From NCBI GenBank assembly GCA_021234155.1, contig JAJEKV010000004.1, positions 30,735,134 through 30,799,133 of the forward strand: a DNA stretch of 64,000 bases, read 5' to 3'. The notes under the pieces were generated by a model. That model ran no database searches and was not told the DNA's origin. It saw only the letters and a list, made by a program, of their open reading frames with translations. A program made the translations under genes and the position numbers. This document shows positions 1 through 11,739 of the stretch, piece by piece (position 1 is the first letter of the stretch; the number at the start of each line of letters is the position of its first letter). Source of the stretch: Isoetes taiwanensis. Taxonomy: Eukaryota > Streptophyta > Lycopodiopsida > Isoetales > Isoetaceae.

Positions 1-286
1 AAACCCTTGCACACTTTGGTCGCTATGTTTAAAGTCATGTGCCAATGGTTCAACCACGACATTCTTTCTCAATTTAATCGTGGCTTCAAATCCTCAATTC
101 TGCGCTATTGCAAGCTGGATTCAAGCATTGCCACATCTAAAACATTGTATGGCATCTCTCTTTTTTTTTGCTTTGAAATTTTCTTTGCAATGTAACGATA
201 GATACATCGCGAGAACAAGGTCTATAAGCTGAGTTAGACATATTTGCATTTTCGGTTTACATCCAAGGAGGAGAAAAATGCAGTCA

Positions 287-368
287 TAACAAGCTTGCAC
301 TAAGCTAAATAGGGCAATTAGCAAAGTGAACATCTAAGATCATTTTGGATCTTAGTTGTTAAAAGCCC

Positions 369-444
<76 letters not shown>

Positions 445-445
445 A

Positions 446-497
<52 letters not shown>

Positions 498-735
498 GGC
501 CCCAATGCCTTACATCCTGGCCGAATCTGTGTCCTTGATTCGCCTTATATCGATTTTGCTCGGAGGGGCAACCTTGGTTGTGTTAAACTTGTTAAAAAAA
601 AGACACAATGACCAATGTGAATATAATAAATTGTGCCCCACAACATGTGGAATAATAACGTCTTGGCCGAATGATTCTTAGATAATATAGAATACATTGC
701 TAGTAAATTATTGCGAAGCGGCCCTGTGAGTAAAG
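287..735. repeat. Dispersed repeat carrying a (TATC)n tract, copy 1
   Basis: A left segment beginning AAGCTTGCACTAAGC is followed by (TATC)n at 369-497 and a right segment containing the words TGTGTCCTTGATTCG and GTGCCCCACAACATGTGG. The same three-part unit recurs at 27,472-27,935 and 28,735-29,400. The flanks are conserved while the tract length varies widely, so the microsatellite is an internal part of a dispersed repeat and not an independent tract. The class is unknown. A tRNA-like B-box word near the tract hints at a SINE, but this is weak. Confidence 0.7.
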
Positions 736-936
736 GAAACCATCAAGCTCTCCATTCGTGGATGGTAAACAACCCTAATTGGATTTGGCCAATAAATGGC
801 CAAGTGTATGTATGTATAGGGGAAAGGAAAATGGGATCCCATTCTCGCACATAGGAGGGGCCCCGCGGCCGGGCGGTCGAGGGAGCGGTCTCTGCAGAAT
901 GCGAATGGAAGATCGATAGGAATTTTTTAAAAAAAA

Positions 937-1424
937 GGGCCTTCAAAACATACCAACTAAGCAAATGAAGATAAATGAACCACTAATCGAGTCGAGGCTT
1001 CGGCCGGGTCCCGGTCGAAAAGCTTGTTATAACTAACTCACTGGATCACATTTTCTGGCATAGTGTTGTGAAGAAAAGTCAAATGATCTTTTCGTTTAGT
1101 GCAATAGATAGATCTTGTTGAGATCTTTCCAACCTTAGGTGCTTTGCATATTTTAACCACTATGATTGTCAAAAACTCAAATAATATGGGTTTTACCATT
1201 TTTACTATCCTATGGGGCTAAAAGATATGCAAACCACCCAAAGTTGGAAAGATAATCAATGAGATCTATATATTGCACCAAACAAAGCTCATTTGGAATT
1301 TTCTATCAACACTATGCTAGAAAATGTGATCAATGGCTAATTATGTTCTGGCCGATTTGGATGGTCCGGTCTGTTTTTTCGATTGGTAGTTCATAGCTTA
1401 GTCAGCGGTTCTTAGAAGGCCTTT
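937..1424. mobile_element. Foldback MITE-like insertion, absent from block B
   Basis: This 490-bp stretch is missing at the equivalent place in block B (near 29,590). Its two halves are inverted copies: about 1,043-1,170 reads as the imperfect reverse complement of about 1,208-1,337. The ends match as inverted repeats too, with a GGCCTTC-like word at the left and GAAGGCC at the right, then a CTAAGC/GCTTAG pair. It has no ORF. The structure fits a non-autonomous foldback or MITE element. The target duplication is unclear because the left flank is an A/T homopolymer. Confidence 0.7.
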
Positions 1425-1444
1425 ATGATCTCAAAATCCTAATG

Positions 1445-3575
1445 TTTTCTTTCCCCTACAAAAGCACAGTTGAGGGATCGTTTTTGCTGTTGGAAACAAA
1501 TCAAGAAACAAAAAGTCACGGATTTGAAGCATATGATGCTTAAATATGATGCTTAAGGTTGGGATGAGTTTTTTGCCTCTTTCTTTGGAAACAAATATGA
1601 AGCAAAGAAGTGTACTGGATTTGAAGCATGTGATCTTTGAAGGTTGGGGGATCGCTTTTTGCTTTATTCACGATGCGGAAACAACCGGAACCAAAAAAAA
1701 GTACCGATTTAAGGCATCGATGCTTAAGGTCGATGGCTATGGCAGCCCACCGCAACCCTTGCTCTACGTTATTTGCTCCTATTTGACCATGTCCGGGTGT
1801 TTTATTTATGATTTTGCGAATGGATGCGCAAGATTCGGCTATAAACTGTCGCCTTAGCTAGAAAAGGCATCTTCTGGAAAGTGGCCATGGCGTAAATAAG
1901 CAAACATGAAAATTATAGCAATGAGAAATTGATTTGCAAAGAACAATGATTTGAAGAACGATTCTTAGCGGTGAAGAACCGGGATTTGAAGCTTCGAAGA
2001 ACTTGTTTGAAGTGTAGAAGGATGATTTGAGGTACCGGTTACCATCCCGGTAAATGTCGGACACGCATATTATAGCCTTAAATGGCAAAAAATGCGCTAA
2101 GTCCACAAAAATGCTATGTAATTTTTGGGGGCGTGGGTATAATATGTCAAAGACACGCGGATATACACGGATATGCACATGGGTATAACTTTATGTCAAC
2201 GTCCGATGTTTACTGGCGGCCCAGATTTCAATGGTTAAATCAAGAGCGAGCATCAGGTTACGAAGTTTTTCCACCGAGTGGAATCAGCGGAATCAAATAG
2301 ACTTTCATTGGCGTGTCGAGGGGAGGAACATTGGCGAGACCACGATAAAAACGCGAGATCAAACTTTACGTTTTGCTTAGCCATCCATGGTCATAATTTC
2401 AACAAATATGAACTCAATTAAATTAAATTCTAAAATATCTACGTGATTACGTTCGTTCTTTCTCGACTTTATACCCCGAGCTCAAATCGTTCGAAGGTCT
2501 TATTTGCGTCGTTGTCGGGGGTTCAAGTTTGGCGGGCACCCCTAATTTTCCAATAACCAGGCACTTTTTTTTGGGTCTTTTCATATATGACGAGAATGTT
2601 GATCAATTTGAACCTTTCAACCGGCATATAAAAATTTTTAATTGACTAAGACCTGTTTTCAATTATAAACTTTTAAATAAAAAGGTAAGTTACATAGTAG
2701 TAACTACTAATATAAACATACAATTAAAAGTTATGAGTAGCATCAACTATGGCTTTTGGAAATCAATCTAACAAGTCGATTGAGGCTCAAGAACCTGGTA
2801 GAGTGCTCAAGAACCGGTGGGCTGGGTGGAAGTGGAAATAATCAACTAAATCTAAGGGTAATCACTAGTGCACTACTTAAAGAAGCAATAGCATGAACAA
2901 GAATGGGTGAGGAAGGAAATATTAATTTGTTCTTTCGCGGAGATTTGGGGCTCACAGTTAATGTCCATTGGTGAATCTCGATGACAGAGACAATGACCTC
3001 TGCCTCCGATGCTTAAGACGGCCCGAAATGTGGTGAAAAAACCAAGCCCGCAGACTCCCCACACGGGGCGTCTTTTGTGAAAAGGAGGCAAAAAAAGCCG
3101 AGCATTCTGGAAACTGCTATGAAAAGAGTCATGACAGTGGCTGGAGACGAAATGACTGGATTTCAAATTGGTGGATACGTTGGGAAATGGGAGAATGTAG
3201 GAGGAATGGGGAAATGTAGAAGTTAAAAAAAAAAAATTTAATGTTACCTAATTCATTATTCTATTAAAGGTAAGGTATATTAACTCGATATGCCTATAAA
3301 ATAACCTTAGTACTTATACAAAATGAAAGGCAAAGGTATATTTGCGAATGATATACACATTTTTTTAATATTTGTTACCTTCATATGCAGGGCAATTTTT
3401 TTTCTGTCGTTTGACGGGCAAAAAGCCCATGAAAGCAGTCAAACTTGAACGACCTGTTGCTCAGGATCTATTTGCAGAAAGATCCCCTGCCTCAGTACAG
3501 GATATATTTCTGTCATAAGGCGAGTATTTCGTATCGATTTAGTCTGCAGTCTGCTTGCTGCTCTTCTTTGCCAAT
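1445..3575 (+). promoter_or_regulatory. Upstream region of receptor copy A1
   Basis: Non-coding sequence aligning with 29,592-31,760 of block B. It contains no convincing gene; the short ORFs here differ between the two copies. A shared stretch just before the receptor ATG (about 2,560-3,540) has A/T-rich tracts and a conserved word GAGTATTTCGTATCGATTT about 60 bases upstream of the start, which is repeated upstream of the other receptor 5' ends. Confidence 0.4.
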
Positions 3576-4090
3576 ATGGCATCGACCTCAAATCCTTCTC
3601 ACCACTTCAACTTCAACTTCGGAACAAAGATCTTCGTTCCGAAGCTCAAGCTCATCTGTAAGGTACAAACAAGTTTAAGTATCCGCTTCCTTAAACACTT
3701 GTATTTACTTTACAGATGATGATGTTGAATAAATGAAACAGTCCGGTGGTTTTAGCAGGGCGGCTTGCGCAGGTAGATCCGCAGCTCGCGGCCGCGCGAA
3801 GCAATTATCCGGGTCAAAATTTACTGATGGAGTGCCGCAGCATGGCCCAGCAGTCAGATATCTCCAGAAGTTACATCACAGTTTATCTGGTAAACTTGCT
3901 GCAGCAGAGTTTTTGAAAGATCCTACAAAGCTGAAAGAGGTCCCTACAGAAGTTTCCTGCTAAGGGCACCAAGAAAACGATCCATCAACTTCCCACATAA
4001 ACGATGGAGGAATAACCAACGATGGCTCACACAGAAGAGGCCTTACAGAGAAGCATATGGGGAAGCTTACCGGAAACTTTATGTAGGGTT
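3576..4090 (+). pseudogene. Receptor N-terminal exons 1-2, copy A1 (broken)
   Basis: The ATG at 3,576 opens a peptide starting MASTSNPS, as in the intact gene at 35,508. A donor-like GTACAAACAAG follows, then an intron, then exon-2 sequence matching the QVDPQLMAATAQ region of the intact copy. Frameshifts break exon 2: after the GRAKQLSGSKFTDGVPQ segment the frame drifts, and the peptide ends at 3,961. No NB-ARC follows for about 4 kb, so this is an orphan 5' end, equivalent to 31,761-32,240 in block B. Confidence 0.65.
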
Positions 4091-7000
4091 TAATGGGCGA
4101 GATTTGTGCATTTTCATCTCATTGCAATATAACTATCCATCGAGCTGGGACGAAAGCGCTTTTAACGAGATTACGCTCTACACGACTACTTTCTGCTTAG
4201 GCTGAAACTCTGAATTAGTAGTTTATCTTTTACTTTATTTTGTACATTTTTTCTTTTCATTTGGGGTAACAATGGCAACTGCAAAAGCATTTTTGCACCC
4301 TCCGATTTAATATGGTGCGTCTAGAGTTGCCCCTTTAGTCATTTTCTTCTTCAGTGTACCTTCCTCATGGAGGTGCCTCATCTTTGCCATTGAAGAACCC
4401 TTTGGTGATGGTCTAGAATCTGCACGGCATATCTTGGAGAAGGTTGCCATGAAATGCATACATACCTATACACCGCTAACTACGCCTTTGAGCATTAGTG
4501 ATGACAGCTCCTTACAAAACATCTGGAAATCCTGTAAACTATTCTAAAATCCCCAAGTATTTTATATCCAAGATAATCAGTCCAGTGAGGTAAACATTTT
4601 GTGTCATGGAAAATGTCTTCTTTCATTATCACCATTGCCACACAGCATGTGATGGAGCAGACAATTATCTTGGTATTTATACACTGTTGCATTTCCATTT
4701 TAGAGATAGTTTGATATTCCATATGAGGGATCTGATGCATAATCTATATTGGCTTCATAGTTCGTGTAATGAAGATGTATTTGGAAGGTCTCAAGAGATG
4801 CCTAAACAACATGTAATCAAGTCAAATTCCATACCATCCGGTGTCACTTTTGATCCAGGTTGGGCTTATTTCAAAACAATTATATGGCTCCAGTATATCG
4901 TGAATTGCTCACCCTTCTTCATGTACCTGGGTATTAGGAAACATCCTTAGTTCTGTATCAACGCTAACTGATGCTATATTGTTGTCCACGAGGACAGAAG
5001 CCAAGGCAGTGCTATCTTTCCTAATTGTCTATAAAGATTGAGTTGTGTTGCATTTTTACGTAAGTCGCAAAAGTTCACCGCTTTTAAGCTTCTATTTGCC
5101 CATTTTGGAATGGATATGCTGCCTGCTGCACTACAATAATGATCATAATACCACACAAATTCTGAAGCAAGTTCATAACCCTATCACTGCATGTATATCT
5201 TTTATCTTAGCTTCACAATCATTTCACTCTCACTTTTCTTATGCTCTTAATCTGCCTCTTTTTGTACCAGTTTTGCACAAAATACAGTGTGAGAAGCGAA
5301 CTTGGAATGCCATCATTACGGCAGGTACACTTCCAAACATAGGAGAAGGTGGAGTCCAGGCTGTATCATTGAGATACAGAAATGAAAGAGTTACTCATAA
5401 TTATGTTGTTTTCTTTAGCACAAGTTTTGCAAGTACCTCCGCTAAAACGGTATCCACAGGTTATGATTTGAAGCACTACAGGTTGGAAGTGAGGAGGTGG
5501 TCGAGAATGGCGTAAAAGAAGGAAGAGGTTCATAATTTTTGAAACAATGAGGTCGTACTACTAAGGTCGCGATATACAAATTGTATAAAATCCTATTTGC
5601 TGATCTTTTGTGTGTTTGTTTTACTGGCCTCAGTTTGGTTTTGCTGGCACGCATTTGGATTCTTTGTTGTTTACCAAATAAGCGATGTTTGAGGGTATAC
5701 TTGCTTTACTTTACACATACTCAATAAAAATAGCTATTGTTGTGTACTAGCTACATGGTCTGTATTATTTGTCGCTGAGGTTGGTCAGTCAGTGGCAGGT
5801 ATTGTTGTGGCAGCTATTCTAGAGATAAAACAGCTATTATTGGCTAGTACTACGTTATGACAGTTTTTGAGTAAGCAAGTAAGCAAACGTGTTAAAACCT
5901 CATAGATTTGCAACAACAGATGCATCAACTCTTGCCTAGAAGGTTTTCAATCTTCCAAATCTTGTCCATAGTAAAACAATAAAATGCATAGATAGAAGCC
6001 TATTGAGGTGCATGTCTGAAAAGCAATACAATGAAGCACTTTCTAAGGGACGTGTTTGAAAAAGGTGTATCCTGTAATCCTTACAGCTTTGAAGAAATGC
6101 TTGAAAGGACATTTATTGAAAGCTTATTTAAGTTTTGTGTTTGAATTTTTTTTCCTATATTTTAGGACAAATAAGCCATATTGTTTTTGTCTGCGAAACA
6201 GCATTAAAATGAAAGAGATTTTGTGAGATAATCTTAGGAAAACACAGAATCATATATTTTTGCATCACTTATATTTTTAATTTTGTTCTTTTTACGTACT
6301 CTTTTAGCTGGCGGTTTTCCAATATTGACACATTGTTTACGGTATGTATTATTTATTTTAACGTTATCAATCAGGTTACATTTCAAATTTTAACTCTTTA
6401 GTTACATTCAATTTACGCGCAAAGGAAGCTATCATCAAAGCTCTCCATGGCGATATCATGCTTACAAGCTAATTGGCGCCGGCTAACCAGTACCCGTACG
6501 GAATGTGGCCATCCCGCGTTCATGAAGTCAATGTTAATGGACTCCGGTAGATTCGGTGAAATATCTGTGTTTTGTTCTTCTATTGACTTTATATCCGGTG
6601 AGCTCAGGGCGTTAAGAAGGTCTTGCAATGCGTCTTCCCAGTCCGTTGTTTCTTTGGTCTATTGCAGAAAGACACCGCGTTTACGTTACGCGGTACTTGG
6701 GATATTTATAGCGTAAAGATTTTGGGTATATTTCAAGCCGCATCGATTACACTGGCGTCTTCCCACTCTACAGCCTTGACCTCAAATTCATTTCGGAATA
6801 CCGTTTCAAAGATAAATAAATAAACATTGCAACAGCCTCTAAAGATGTGAGGCGTTACACTGAAGTAAAAAAGGATTACAGCGTGGTAGACCAATGCTGA
6901 ACTTAATAAATCCGCGAACACATTAAAATATCCGGATGTGGAGACATGTTAATGCCAGCCTGTATAAATAGGCGAAATCATTTTACAAGTCACAAAAAGC

Positions 7001-7530
7001 ACATAAAAGGTATATTTTATTTTTTTGGCTGGCTATACTGGCACATATTAAAGGGCAGGATATACCCTGCAGATGTATTTCAGTACGGCTGCAAACATGA
7101 CGGCGGTCGATATAGCTAACTACAAAAATCACGTACCCCTGAAATACGGACGCTTGTACACTGGAGAATAGTTCAGAAATACTCGAATAAAACACTTTAT
7201 AGTAGAAAGTGTTCACGATTTTATTACCAGAGGGACTATGGTAGATAAAGGAAACCGTCAGCTCTCCCACATTGTGATCATCATGCCTGAAAGCTAAGTG
7301 GCCTTGTCAACAAAGTACCCCCAGTCACATGAAATGCAGAAGATTAAATCCACGATGCATGAATCGCATTGAAAATAAATTAAATTCTAAAATATCATAG
7401 CACGTTCTGTTCTCCTCTTACAGGCTTTATATAAAGGTGAGGCTCAAAATTGAGTTAGAGGCTCAGGTAAACATCAGGTTACACAGTCTTGCAGTTGCAT
7501 GTGGCACAGCATAACACAACGCTGCCAATA
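4091..7530. other. Non-coding stretch shared with 32,240-35,500
   Basis: This aligns by eye with the sequence between the two receptor 5' ends in block B. Parts look like old coding sequence, for example the stretch around 5,280-5,360 matching 33,415-33,480, but no frame stays open in either copy and no domain is recognisable. From about 6,410 it contains a second copy of the receptor upstream region. No RNA gene is seen. Confidence 0.5.
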
Positions 7531-7534
7531 TCGC

Positions 7535-9340
7535 TGAAATGAGCCTCAAATCCTTTACTTCACCACTTCAACTTCAACTTCAGAACAAAGATCGCCGCTC
7601 CAAAACACTCCACGAAATACTTCACATGCGGAAGTAGCAAACAAGTTTAAGTGCTCCAAAACTTAAGCCCGTACTTGTATTTACTTACATGAATCATGCA
7701 TTGTTGAACCAAATGAAATAGTCAGGGTAGCGGTTTAAAGCTATGAGAGTAGATCCGCGGCTTAGAACTTTGGCTCAAATTATGGTAGATGCCCGATGGA
7801 GTGCTGAGTAGGGTCAGGTCGAAGTTATCCCGATTATCAAAGTAGGGCGCCTACGCGGCAGGATTTGAAACATCCTGAAGGTTTAGGTTTGCAGGAACTC
7901 GAAACATCATCAACTTCCCTGTGGCAGTGGGGAAGTAGCAAGCGATGACTCAGAAGGGGCGCTTCAGAGCTGGCAGAGGCTACAGGCTCAACACATCCAG
8001 GTAATTCTCAGAAGCTTTGAGCACGTGAGAATTAACTAGATTACTTTCTTTCAGCACACGGTTTTTCTCAAGTTTCTTTTTACGCCGCGAGGCAAAGAGG
8101 ATGCGGCCACACAAATTGAGTGTGGCTCCGGCGTAGTATTAATGTTAACATTGAAGCAGCCCAGCCTTACCAACACCTTAGCGTTTGAAATAGTCAGAAT
8201 GGCCAAAGCAAATCCTCGGTAGATTGGAAAAACTAAGCTGTACTGGCTTCTGTGCGGCTTGCGCACCACTTTTGCCGAGCTGTTTGCGACATCTGGATGG
8301 GGAGGGATGGAGTCAGCCTTTGAGGCCCTACAAGCGCTGAGGCAAGCACACGGGTAATGCTGGCGTCTATCCGCATTACGCGGGATGGGGTAAAGCCGAA
8401 ATCACTTCGGTGGATGCCTTTCATCATTAGAGAAGCTAATCCCCTAAAATCACCTTTATATTTTGGTTGGTAATTGGTCAAAATCCTTCCTGTTTTGAGT
8501 TCGGCCAAAAGGTTGTCGCGTGAATTGGCGGGGAAGAGTATAGTTTTGCTCCTACAGATCAAGGGGCGAAGGAATTGGTACATTATGCTTCCAAACACTA
8601 CAAAGCGGGGCCGGCGTTCACCTATGTGTGGGATAACCTGGAAGGGACCGAAAGCATTTGTTTAGGCCATTTTGATGATGGAGATGTATCAAATCTTTCA
8701 TATTCCATTTATCTCAGAACCACCAGCACAAAAAGAAGGATTCAGAGAGTTTCAAAGAAGCATTCTCTAGAAGAAGTATATATGGAATATAAACTCCAAA
8801 GGTATCTTCGAGAAAACTAAAACAATAACTTTCAGTGGGTTTTGAAGGAAAGGAGAGTACTTAAATGATGAAGCATGGAGCACTATAGTTCATATGGGCT
8901 TCCGTGGCTCGCCGTGTGGCCAATACGCTACTTTAAGATGCATAAAAAAGAAAAAAGCATGTTATGGCGAGAATGCAGCGGCATATAAAAAGGCGCTGAT
9001 TCACGCTGTCGGTGGTGATGATGTTGAAACACGACTCTTGGGCGAGAGCATTGATTTCAAAGGAATATTGCATGAGCACCGTAGATCTTTGCATGTTGTT
9101 ACGGCGTAATAGGCCATATGACGCAGCAATTCTACTTCTCATTGACTGGTAGAAGAAGAGCTTTGTTCTTACTTGGATTACACCTCAATGATGATTCTAC
9201 TAATATTGACGAGGAGAGATGGAGGAAGCTAAACATCACGACTTTTAGTGCAATTCCCACTTGCTAGAAAAAGCGAGGCATAGAAATTGGATGCCGCTTC
9301 GCGTGGCCCATCATATAATCAGCAAACCGACGTGGAAATG
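7535..9340 (+). pseudogene. NB-ARC receptor remnant, copy A2
   Basis: This is the degenerate counterpart of 35,508-37,320. Exon-1-like sequence sits near 7,540-7,640, exon-2-like sequence near 7,690-8,010, and NB-ARC exon sequence runs from about 8,060. The P-loop area (near 8,370-8,410), the kinase-2 area (near 8,610-8,670) and the downstream CSYLDCLNDDS-like region (near 9,160-9,240) can each be matched at DNA level to the intact gene. Small indels every 10-30 bases destroy the frame. It is either an old pseudogene or a badly assembled copy. Confidence 0.65.
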
Positions 9341-9658
9341 CTCTCAAGTAAGTCTCTCCTTTGATTTGCTTTTCTTGTTGAACACTTATTTAGCACTTAA
9401 CTCATGTTGTTAGAGGAACTTGCTTTCAAAGTTTAAAAGTTTAAAAGGTGCAATTTCTAAGGCTAACTAAATATATCATATGCATTACCAAAATCTGGCT
9501 ATTTACTAATTTACGATCCTTTGACTTCATGGAACATTCATTTCATGTCTTTACATGGGTCTATCACGTTCGATTCAACTCTTGGTATTTGTGATTGGAC
9601 TGCAAACTTTTGCGGCACTTTCCATATTATACTTAGATGAAGCGATTACCTAAAGGTT

Positions 9659-10738
9659 TTGGTTATCGGTTTTATTTCAATCTTAGTATCATTTCATGGC
9701 CCGCGCCGACATGTTGCTGTGTTTATATATGCCGCTGAGATTCAGAGCTTCCGCGTTTGCACAGCCTTCAGGGTATTATCCGCCAGGTGGCACTCCAGCA
9801 CTTCCCGGCTCGCGCTGCCGGGCCCACTGCGGCCTCTCGCCTGGCGCCGCAGCCACTTCGCACTCCCTGGGCTCCCGCCGGGCATCGCTGCGCTTCTGCA
9901 GTCCCTCCACCACCAGCGGTGCAAACGGCACACACGGCCCGCGCTCACGAGCTCCCTTCAGTCCAGCTCCCTTGCGCACTGCGATCCCTCCCCACCTCAA
10001 GCTGCGCCCGCAGCCGCGCTCCGACTCCACATGGCCCATTTCATCCCATGCACTGCTGATTCCTCTCTCCCACCTCTCATTTCGCAGCTGGCGGCCTTGC
10101 GCCCAGCTCGGCCTCCCATAAGCCGGCTGGAAGCCGCTGATACTTCCGACCTCGCTACGCCCTCGCCAGCGCTCAAAACCATAAGCTGGCTGGCGGCCAC
10201 CACGATCCTGCCGCGCCCTGGCGCACCAGGCTCCGCCAGCTATCCTAGCCCGCCTGCTGCGTCCACCTGCCAGCCCCTATCCGTTGCTGCTGGCAAAAAC
10301 TGCCGACTCCAGCCGACCCTTCGCGCCTGCGATTACGCCAGCACCGGCGCACATCCTGGTCCCAGGCGCCATGCGGCCATCTCCAGCCTGGGTCCCACCA
10401 GCCCTCCCGAGGTGCCCTCTGGCAAAACTCCGCCAGCGGCTCGCCCGCCCTGCACCGATACAAGCACCACGCCACCACTCATCGCGCCCACGACTCCGCC
10501 GAGCTGGCGCCTGCGTCCACTGCCTCCCGCTACGCCCACCCGCACACGCTCCCACCGCAAACTCCAGCAGCGGCTCACGCACCGCCCTGCGTCTCGCAGC
10601 CTCGGCCTACGCTGCCCTGCGCGACTCCGCCGACCTTCGCGCCCTACGATCCCTGGGCCTGGGCCAGCTATTCTGCCCCTCGCTCCCCCCCAACTTCCTC
10701 GGCCAGTCCGCCCTTCCCTGCTGATCCCCTCGACCTAA
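9659..10738 (+). pseudogene. GC-rich LRR-coding remnant
   Basis: This is a C-rich stretch with a long open frame. Its DNA contains repeated GCCCTGCAGTCCCTC-like words and LRR-type codons similar to the LRR block at 55,815-57,000, where the peptide reads LPDSIGQFAALQSLDL. The 359-aa open frame is rich in P, S, A and R. That is typical of an out-of-frame reading of the GC-rich LRR, so I do not read it as a real protein. It follows NB-ARC copy A2 as the LRR exon would, but is scrambled by indels. Confidence 0.5.
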
Positions 10739-10769
10739 AATTTCTTTTTCGCCCCTCATGCGCTCCCCT

Positions 10770-11560
10770 CGCCGGCAGAAAGGCGCTATTCTTACTTGAG
10801 TTACACTTTCAGCGTAAATTCTATTTAGTAGGCAGGAAGATGAAGCTGGCTGAAAATACGCTTACATTTAATTACTAGAAAAAGCTGAGAAAGAGTGAAT
10901 GCTCCCATAAAGTGGAAAAAGTTGTATATCTTTAAATGCAAAAAACAAACCGACACAAGTAACTGCATGCTGGTAAGATTTCTTTTTTATATTACTCTTA
11001 TTTGTTTCCTTATTGCTCTGCTTGCTGATATTATTAAGGGCTTTTGCTTAAGAGCTTTTTTGGAGTCAGGTTAAATTTGCAGTTCATGTGTGTCTCTAAG
11101 GCTCTTTGTCCCAATCTTTTGGCATCCGGACATTACGTTTCATCAACTTCAGAGTCTATATGCAATTCAACTCTTGACCGGTAATTTAGCCCGGTGAACT
11201 CTGCGAAACAACACAGCTGCTCTATATTATGCCGAGATAAAGGCAGGGCCTAAGGTTTTCCGGTTATAATTTTTATTTCAATCTTAAAGTATCAGATTGA
11301 TACTTGCCTCCCCATTTGCATATTGCCCGTAGTACATATACCGTAGATTTAAAGCTTTAGGTTGCCACAACCATTAAATGTTATTAAGCTCCGGTTACAT
11401 CGCTCCGGCACTTCCCCAACTCTCTAAATGTAGCGGAGCCCACTTACGCAGCCCCTCTGCATTCTGGCTGCCGCCGCGGTGAATAATAGCGTGGTGAAAC
11501 CTCGCCATTGAAGGCTTTCAAAGCTTCATGCCAGGGCATACCAGCCCTCAACACATCCAG
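10770..11560 (+). pseudogene. NB-ARC tail and LRR start, copy A3 remnant
   Basis: From 10,780 the DNA matches the end of the NB-ARC exon, the short intron, exon 4 and the first LRR codons of the intact cassette (compare 39,040-39,740). About 11,530-11,640 matches the cassette junction (the exon-2 tail and its intron donor). It shows that block A also had tandem NB-ARC cassettes. No frame remains open for long. Confidence 0.55.
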
Positions 11561-11739
11561 TAATTCTCAACTTGTTTTTGAAATTCTTTTGCGATTTCAC
11601 CTCCTTTCCGCGCAAAATTTTTACTCGAACACCTTTTTACTTTGCATTTGATCAAGGGTTTTATACGCCTTCCGGTAATGCGCTCAAACTCTCAATAATG
11701 TTGAAGGAAGGAAACTGACGCCTTATGGCCACCGCTACA

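Noticed and set aside
356-538. Open frames made of YLSI repeats (also at 27,527-27,781 and 28,778-29,212)
   Set aside because: They are translations of (TATC)n tracts with no coding signal.
9742-10582. Several long overlapping frames on both strands in GC-rich sequence
   Set aside because: They arise from high GC content with few stop codons; the DNA matches out-of-frame receptor LRR sequence.
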